64,000 nt of DNA from the NCBI GenBank assembly GCA_963742795.1, contig CAVUNL010000003.1:186001-250000 (forward strand), in the 5' to 3' direction. Source of the stretch: Palsa-504 sp963742795. GTDB taxonomy: Bacteria > Actinomycetota > Actinomycetes > Streptosporangiales > Streptosporangiaceae. The first letter of the stretch is position 1, and every line of letters begins with the position of its first letter. This document shows positions 59,169-64,000 of this stretch, one piece after another. The translations under genes were made by a program, and so were the position numbers. The notes under the pieces are model-generated. The model searched no databases, was not told where the DNA came from, and saw only the letters and a program-made list of their open reading frames with translations.

Positions 59169-60699
59169 GGCATTCATGTCGTTGGCTGAACGGGCCGAGC
59201 CCGGAGCAGCCGATGAGCTGGCCCCCGCGGGCCTGGGCCTGCGCCCGGATCCGGGCTCGCGCCTACTGGCCGGGGGAACGGTGCTGGTCGGCGGTTCCCC
59301 GGTCCGGGTGCTGCGCCTGACGCCGTCCGGCGCCCGGCACGTCGCCGGCTGGTGGTCCGGGACGCTGGTTCCGGACCACGCCCGGGCTCGCGCGCTGGCT
59401 CGCCGCCTGCTCGACACCGGAATCGCTCATCCCGTGCTGAGCTCGCAGATCCAGGCCGGCGCCTGGGGTCCCGGCGACGTCACGGTGATAATCCCGGTCC
59501 GCGACCGGCAGGCCGAGCTGGCCCGCTGCCTGGCCGGCCTGACCGGGATGCCGCGAGTGATCGTGGTCGACGACGGCTCGGGCAATCCGGCCGCGATAGC
59601 GCGGGTCGCGGCCGACGCGGGCGCGCGCGTGCTGCACCGCGCCGTGAACGGCGGGCCCGCGGCGGCCCGGAACAACGGCCTGGCCGCGGCGGACACGCCA
59701 CTGGTCGCGTTCCTCGACTCGGACTGCGTCCCGGGGCCCGGCTGGCTCGACGCGCTGCTGCCGCACTTCGCGGATCCGGCGGTGGGCGCGGTCGCGCCGC
59801 GGATCGTGCCCGATGAGCCGGGCCGTACCTGGCTGGCCCGATACGAGGGGGCCAGTTCCACCCTGGACATGGGTGCTCGGGAGAGCATCGTCCGGCCGGG
59901 CTCGAGGGTGCCCTACGTGCCCGGCGCGGCGCTGGTGGTACGGCGGGCCGCGGCCGGGACCGGCTTCACCGAGACCATGCGGGTCGGGGAGGACGTCGAC
60001 TTCGTCTGGCGCCTAGCCGCGTCCGGCTGGCGGGTGCGCTACGAGCCGGCCGCCGCCATGGCGCATCAGCACCGGGTGCGGCTGCGCCAGTGGTTCGGCC
60101 GCCGGAAGGACTACGGCATCTCGGCCGCCATATTGGAGCAGCGTCATCCAGGGGCGGTACGTCCGCTCTACATCTCCGCCTGGACCGCCCTGGCCTGGCT
60201 GGCAGCCGCTTCGGGCCAGCCGGCGGCGGGCGCCGCCTGCGTCGGCGCCAGCATCACGCTGCTCGCCCGGCGCCTGGCCCGGGTCAGCGGCGAGGAATGG
60301 CCCTGGCACGCGGCCGGGACCGCCTGGCCGCTGGCGGCCAAGCTGGCCGGAGGCGGGACGGCCGCCGCCGGCCGGCCGCTAGGCAGCGCCATTTCCCGCA
60401 CCTGGTGGCCGGTAGCGCTGCCGGCCGCGGTGGCCGTGCGCAGGATGCGATGGCCACTGGCCGCGCTCGTCCTCGCGCCGGCGCTGCTGGACTGGCTGGA
60501 CCGGCGGCCGCCCCTTGACCCGGCGCGCTACGTCACCGCACGGCTGCTGGACGACATCGGGTACAGCCTCGGGGTCTGGCAGGGCTGCGCCGAACAGCGG
60601 ACCGTCCGGCCGCTGATGCCCCGGCTGAGCGGCCGTCACTTGGACATTCCGCGGGTAAAGTCCGCCGGGATGATGACGTCGTCGGGGGACAGGCCGTGA
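59161..60699 (+). CDS. mftF: Mycofactocin glycosyltransferase
   Basis: 512 residues. A GT2 domain spans about 95-330: VTVIIPVRDRQAELARCLAG, VVDDGSGN, DSDCVPGPGWLDALLPHF (DxD-like) and GEDVDFVWRLA (acceptor site). The C-terminal 150 residues have several hydrophobic stretches (LAWLAAASGQPAAGAACVGA), as in MftF, which adds beta-1,4-glucose units to the cofactor. The true start may be the ATG at 59176, beyond the hairpin; the GTG at 59161 is the longest reading. The last 64 nt overlap the convergent mftD. Confidence 0.9.
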   Translation: MVVAFMSLAERAEPGAADELAPAGLGLRPDPGSRLLAGGTVLVGGSPVRVLRLTPSGARHVAGWWSGTLVPDHARARALARRLLDTGIAHPVLSSQIQAGAWGPGDVTVIIPVRDRQAELARCLAGLTGMPRVIVVDDGSGNPAAIARVAADAGARVLHRAVNGGPAAARNNGLAAADTPLVAFLDSDCVPGPGWLDALLPHFADPAVGAVAPRIVPDEPGRTWLARYEGASSTLDMGARESIVRPGSRVPYVPGAALVVRRAAAGTGFTETMRVGEDVDFVWRLAASGWRVRYEPAAAMAHQHRVRLRQWFGRRKDYGISAAILEQRHPGAVRPLYISAWTALAWLAAASGQPAAGAACVGASITLLARRLARVSGEEWPWHAAGTAWPLAAKLAGGGTAAAGRPLGSAISRTWWPVALPAAVAVRRMRWPLAALVLAPALLDWLDRRPPLDPARYVTARLLDDIGYSLGVWQGCAEQRTVRPLMPRLSGRHLDIPRVKSAGMMTSSGDRP

Positions 60700-61817
60700 A
60701 CGGACGGCCGCCCGAGCGCGAGCAGCGTGGAGTCGATCCCGCCGCGTAGCACGTCGAAGACGTTCTTCACGCCCGCCGAGCCGTTGGCGGCCAGGCCCCA
60801 CAGGTACGCGCGGCCGATCATGACCGCCCGGGCGCCGAGGGCCAGCGCCTTGACCACGTCGCTACCGCGGCGGATGCCGCCGTCCACCAGGACTTCGACC
60901 TGGGTACCGACCGCGTCTGCCACCGAAGGCAGCGCGCGGATGGAGGCGGGGGTGCCGTCCAGGTTGTTGCCGCCGTGATTGGACACCGAGACGGCCGTGG
61001 CGCCGATATCCACGCAGCGGCGGGCCTCGTCGGCGCGCATCACGCCCTTGACCAGGAACGGACCGCCCCACTGCTCGCGTAGCCAGGCCAGGTCGGCCCA
61101 GGTGGGAGCCGGGGTCTGCATCCACTCGCCGTAGACGCCGAAGAACGTGGAGGCCGGCTCGCCGGGGGCGGCCATGTTGGGCACGGTGAGGTCGGGCAGG
61201 CCGCCGGCCTGCAGCCACTGACGGACGTAGCGCGGCCGGGTCAGGCCTTCCGGGGCGAACCGCACGATGGCCCGCAGGTCCATCTTCTCCGGGATGGACG
61301 GGCTGCCCCAGTCCCGGCCGTTGGAGAACGACCAGTCCAAGGTCACGATCAAGGCCTTGGCCCCGGCCCGGCGGGCCCGCTGGATCCGCTGCAGGATCGC
61401 GTCCTTGCTCCCTGACCAGTACACCTGGAAGAACAGGTTCGGGTTCGCCGCCGCCACGTCTTCCACCGGCATGCTGGCGAAGGAGCTCAGGCCGACGACC
61501 GTGCCCGCCTCGGCCGTCCCGCGCGCCACTCCCACCTCGCCTTCGGGGTGCACGGCCTGCACCCCGGTCGGGGACGCGATGACGGGCAGCGCGATGTCCT
61601 GTCCGAGGACCGACGTGGCCAGCTGCCGGGTCGCGGGCAGGTCGCCGATGTGCGGCGGGGTGAACCGCAGCTCGCTGAAGGCGGCCACGTTATCCCGCAG
61701 CGTGACGCCCTGCTCCGTACCGGCCACCAGCGCCATATACACCGACTTGGGCAGGTGCCGCCGGGCTCTCCGGCGCGCCTCCTCGACCGTCTCGAACCAT
61801 TCGCGCGTGCTTGCCAT
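60636..61817 (-). CDS. mftD: Mycofactocin FMN oxidase/dehydrogenase
   Basis: 393 residues of the lactate oxidase (FMN alpha-hydroxy acid) family. SPTGVQAVHPEGEVGVARG, VSNHGGNNLDGTPAS with the catalytic His, VDGGIRRGSDVVKALALGAR and MIGRAYLWGLA bind FMN. MftD oxidatively deaminates AHDP to the redox-active premycofactocin. The ATG at 61817 has GAGAGA upstream; a TTG 7 codons earlier is less likely. It is inverted relative to mftA-mftBC-mftF, which is unusual. An MftR-like site lies 44 bp before the start. Confidence 0.92.
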   Translation of the reverse strand: MASTREWFETVEEARRRARRHLPKSVYMALVAGTEQGVTLRDNVAAFSELRFTPPHIGDLPATRQLATSVLGQDIALPVIASPTGVQAVHPEGEVGVARGTAEAGTVVGLSSFASMPVEDVAAANPNLFFQVYWSGSKDAILQRIQRARRAGAKALIVTLDWSFSNGRDWGSPSIPEKMDLRAIVRFAPEGLTRPRYVRQWLQAGGLPDLTVPNMAAPGEPASTFFGVYGEWMQTPAPTWADLAWLREQWGGPFLVKGVMRADEARRCVDIGATAVSVSNHGGNNLDGTPASIRALPSVADAVGTQVEVLVDGGIRRGSDVVKALALGARAVMIGRAYLWGLAANGSAGVKNVFDVLRGGIDSTLLALGRPSVHGLSPDDVIIPADFTRGMSK

Positions 61818-61860
61818 CGGTCTCTCTCGCCGGGCCAAAAATGCCTGAAGGCCCTATTTT

Positions 61861-61873
61861 GGCACTCAGTGCT
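61861..61873. promoter_or_regulatory. Putative MftR operator 3
   Basis: GGCAC-TCA-GTGCT differs from a perfect GGCAC-N3-GTGCC repeat by one base. It lies between the divergent mftD and nitronate monooxygenase genes. Confidence 0.6.
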
Positions 61874-61945
61874 GTAATTATCCAGCCCTCGCCGGGCCGT
61901 AGGCTCGATGCCGATGACCCCACCCTCGATCACCCGGTGCCGGTG

Positions 61946-62965
61946 ATGGCCCGGCGCGAACTCGCGGACCTGCTGCGGCGCCGGATCGTCGTCGCGCCCA
62001 TGGCCGGCGGGCCGTCGACCACGCAGCTGGTGGTCGCGGCGGGTCGCGCCGGGGCGCTGGGCTTCCTGGCGGCCGGCTACAAGACACCCGCCGCAATGGC
62101 CGCCGAGGTCGCCGCCGTGCGGGCCGCGACCTCAGAACCGTTCGGGGTGAACGTCTTCGTCCCCGGCCTACCATGCGCGGACCGCGAGGTACTGGGCCGG
62201 TACCTCGGCACCCTGCGTGACGCCCGACCGCTGGGCGACGCTACCTGGGACGACGACGGCTTCGGGGGCAAGGTCGCGGCGCTGCTGGCCGATCCGCCGC
62301 CGGTCACCAGCTTCACCTTCGGCTGTCCGCCCGCCGAGGTGATCAGTGCCCTGCAGGACGCGGGCAGCCTGGTCGCGGTCACGGTGACCAGCCCCGGCGA
62401 GGCGGTGATCGCGGCCGCGGCGGGCGTGGACGCGCTGTGCGTCCAGGGTTACGAGGCCGGCGCCCACCGGGGGACGTTCGCGAACGACGACGAGCCCGGG
62501 CGGGACTACGGCCTGCTGTCGCTGATCGGCGAGGTGGCCAGGGTCACCGGCCTGCCGCAGATCGCGGCCGGGGGCATCATGGGCCCGCGTCAGGTACAGG
62601 CCGTGATCGCGGCCGGAGCGGTGGCCGCGCAGTCCGGCACGGCCTTCCTGCGTTGTCCGGAGAGCGGCGGCCATCCGCGATACAAGGCGGCGCTGGCCGA
62701 TCCGCGCTACACCGCGACCACGCTGACCCGGGCGTTCAGCGGGCGGCAGGCCCGCGGGCTGGTCAACCAGTTCATCCGCGATCATCAGGGCGCGCCCGCG
62801 GCCTATCCCGAGATCAACAACGCGACACGCCCGCTGCGGGCGGCGGCCGCCGCCGACGGTGACACCGAACGGATGTCGCTGTGGGCTGGGCAGGGCTACC
62901 GGTCGGCCACCGAGTACCCGGCCGCCGAGATCATCGAACGGCTGAGCGCGATCGAGACGCTGTAG
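61946..62965 (+). CDS. Nitronate monooxygenase (2-nitropropane dioxygenase family)
   Basis: 339 residues from ATG at 61946; GTG codons at 61937 and 61943 are also possible. VVAPMAGGPSTTQLVVAAGRAGALGFL is the family start; FTFGCPPAEVISALQDAGSL, CVQGYEAGAHRG with the catalytic His, and IAAGGIMGPRQVQAVIAAGA bind FMN. It oxidises nitronates such as propionate 3-nitronate. It is divergent from mftD and shares its upstream region with a putative MftR site, so a link to mycofactocin metabolism is possible. Confidence 0.9.
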   Translation: MARRELADLLRRRIVVAPMAGGPSTTQLVVAAGRAGALGFLAAGYKTPAAMAAEVAAVRAATSEPFGVNVFVPGLPCADREVLGRYLGTLRDARPLGDATWDDDGFGGKVAALLADPPPVTSFTFGCPPAEVISALQDAGSLVAVTVTSPGEAVIAAAAGVDALCVQGYEAGAHRGTFANDDEPGRDYGLLSLIGEVARVTGLPQIAAGGIMGPRQVQAVIAAGAVAAQSGTAFLRCPESGGHPRYKAALADPRYTATTLTRAFSGRQARGLVNQFIRDHQGAPAAYPEINNATRPLRAAAAADGDTERMSLWAGQGYRSATEYPAAEIIERLSAIETL

Positions 62966-62985
62966 GGCACCGGTCAAGCGCAGTG

Positions 62986-62991
62986 CATACT
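62986..62991 (+). promoter_or_regulatory. Putative -10 box of a leaderless transcript
   Basis: CATACT ends 6 nt before the GTG at 62998, so transcription could start on the codon itself. No ribosome binding site is seen. Confidence 0.35.
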
Positions 62992-62997
62992 CGGCGT

Positions 62998-63561
62998 GTG
63001 GAAGACCCCTTTGACGTCCGGGCGCTGCGGATTCGGCAGCCAGGAAAGCTGCTACCCGACCGCGCGAATTACGAGATCTTCAACGGTGACCGGCAGTTGC
63101 TGGCGACCGTTACCGAAACCGAAGGCCATGCCCGGCTGAAGGTGCTCGGCAAGTCGGTGCCCGACACCCGCGTGTTGGCGGTCGCCACGGCCGCCGGCGA
63201 GCCGGTCGGGTTCTTGATCAAGCAGACCAGCGAATGGATCACCGAGCTCCGGGATCCTGGCGGCGAGGTGATCGGCCGTATCCGCACCGGAGGTACCCGG
63301 CGCACCTACACCCTGCTCGACGATCAGGGCCAGGCCGTGGGCCAGGTGACCGGCGACCTGGCGCTCAAGCACTTCTCCGTCGCCGGCACGGGGGGCGCGG
63401 TATTCGCGCGGGTGCGCAAGAACTGGGCCGGGCTCAAGGAGATGCTCACGCCTTCCGATCACTACGCGGTGGAGTTCACCGGGCTGGTCTCGCAGCCGGC
63501 CCGCACGCTGACCGTCATGATGCCCATCGTGCTGGACCTGACCTTGTACGGGCCCGACTGA
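62998..63561 (+). CDS. LURP-one/scramblase-like beta-barrel protein
   Basis: 187 residues. The pattern LRIRQPGKLLPDRANYEIFN, VLAVATAAGEPVGFLIKQ, GRIRTGGTRRTYTLLDDQGQ and FARVRKNWAGLKEMLTPSDHYAVEF is that of the LURP-one-related and phospholipid scramblase fold, a 12-strand barrel around one helix. The C-terminal LTVMMPIVLDLTLYG would be the central helix. Function in bacteria is unknown. It begins 32 bp after the monooxygenase stop, with a possible leaderless promoter of its own. Confidence 0.75.
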   Translation: MEDPFDVRALRIRQPGKLLPDRANYEIFNGDRQLLATVTETEGHARLKVLGKSVPDTRVLAVATAAGEPVGFLIKQTSEWITELRDPGGEVIGRIRTGGTRRTYTLLDDQGQAVGQVTGDLALKHFSVAGTGGAVFARVRKNWAGLKEMLTPSDHYAVEFTGLVSQPARTLTVMMPIVLDLTLYGPD

Positions 63562-63573
63562 GTACAGGCGCGT

Positions 63574-64000
63574 CTAGCGGCGGTGGGCCCACTCGGCGAT
63601 GTCACGGCGCTCGATGGCGGCGGCCATCAGGTCACCGAACGAGTCCGGGGTGCAGGCGAAGGCGGGGACGCCCAGCTCGGCCAGGGCGGCCGCCATCTCG
63701 TGGTCGTAGCTCGGCGCGCCGTCGTCGGAGAGCGCCAGCAGGGCGATCACCTGGGTGCCCGCGGCGGTCATGTCCCCGACCCGCCGCAGCATCTCACCCT
63801 GATTGCCGCCCTCGAACAGGTCGCTGACCAGCACCAGGATGGTACTGGCCGGGCGGGTGATGAGCCGCTGGCAGTAGGCCAGGGCCCGGTTGATGTCGGT
63901 GCCGCCGCCGAGCTGGGTGCCGAACAGGACGTCCACCGGGTCGCTGAGCTGCTCGGTCAGGTCGACGACCGAGGTATCGAAGGCGACCACCGACGTGCGC
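63574..64000 (-). CDS. VWA-domain protein, C-terminal part (cut by window edge)
   Basis: The frame is open to the right edge and gives the last 142 residues. VVAFDTSVVDLTEQLSDPVD, LGGGTDINRALAYCQRLI (MIDAS Thr) and ILVLVSDLFEGGNQGEMLRR (MIDAS Asp) are the second half of a von Willebrand A domain; the DxSxS motif would lie outside. The end (ELGVPAFACTPDSFGDLMAAAI) is a common tail of actinobacterial VWA proteins encoded next to MoxR ATPases or SWIM-type genes. The neighbour is outside the window. Confidence 0.8.
   Translation of the reverse strand, partial: RTSVVAFDTSVVDLTEQLSDPVDVLFGTQLGGGTDINRALAYCQRLITRPASTILVLVSDLFEGGNQGEMLRRVGDMTAAGTQVIALLALSDDGAPSYDHEMAAALAELGVPAFACTPDSFGDLMAAAIERRDIAEWAHRR

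Noticed and set aside
61818..61838. TTG at 61838 as the mftD start
   Set aside because: The ATG at 61817 has a better binding site and matches the family's N-terminus.

Overview
The window is GC-rich actinobacterial DNA. Supporting signs are dense GC-biased codon use, paired HTH-DUF5753/DUF397 genes, a DUF574-type methyltransferase, a principal-type sigma factor, DUF3040, Rv2578c-type radical SAM and mycofactocin genes, and many GTG starts. The family or genus cannot be fixed from sequence alone; a soil actinomycete related to the Streptosporangiales is a reasonable guess.

Layout. 0-9.3 kb: local regulators and oxidoreductases (CGNR regulator, aldo/keto reductase, DUF574/HTH/DUF397 set, nitroreductase, amino-acid dehydrogenase, WYL regulator, PNPOx-like and MBL-fold proteins). 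9.3-10.7 kb: sigma-70 factor. 10.8-15 kb: menaquinone genes menE, menC and menD, with menD broken by a 1-nt frameshift. 15-23.5 kb: a LysR regulator and an aerobic CO dehydrogenase operon (coxM-coxS-coxL of form I, an XdhC-YHS fusion, coxG) followed by five tiny single-pass membrane proteins. 23.5-28.5 kb: quinone oxidoreductase, transposase remnant, ECF-type sigma factor with a membrane partner, and a group II intron with a decayed reverse transcriptase. 28.5-33.3 kb: two unknown genes, two Rieske proteins, then coxE and coxD with a small upstream gene. 33.4-37 kb: menF and an MMPL transporter. 37-40.5 kb: an intein-split radical SAM gene and DUF3040. 40.7-45.1 kb: P450 and two related MFS pumps, the second frameshifted. 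45.1-49.3 kb: a run of frameshifted genes (glycosyltransferase, HTH protein, cyclase-like protein, Crp/Fnr). 49.5-55 kb: membrane proteins, DHA2 transporter, TMEM175-like channel and a secreted DMFase-like protein. 55-63 kb: a rearranged mycofactocin locus (SDR, mftE, mftR, mftA, fused mftBC, mftF, inverted mftD) with a nitronate monooxygenase. The right edge cuts a VWA gene.

How the parts fit. The cox genes predict respiration on trace CO, with electrons passed to menaquinone; menaquinone genes sit on both sides. A palindrome TTAAG-N6-CTTAT lies about 90-95 bp before the first gene of both cox blocks, which suggests that the adjacent LysR protein controls both. In the mycofactocin locus, inverted repeats of the form GGCAC-N3-GTGCC lie twice between mftR and mftA and once between mftD and the nitronate monooxygenase gene, which suggests MftR control of both. 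All regulatory links are inferred from sequence only.

Caution: many frameshifts, mostly +1 insertions, affect menD, the intron RT, one MFS pump and the 45-49 kb genes. Some may be sequencing or assembly errors rather than true decay.
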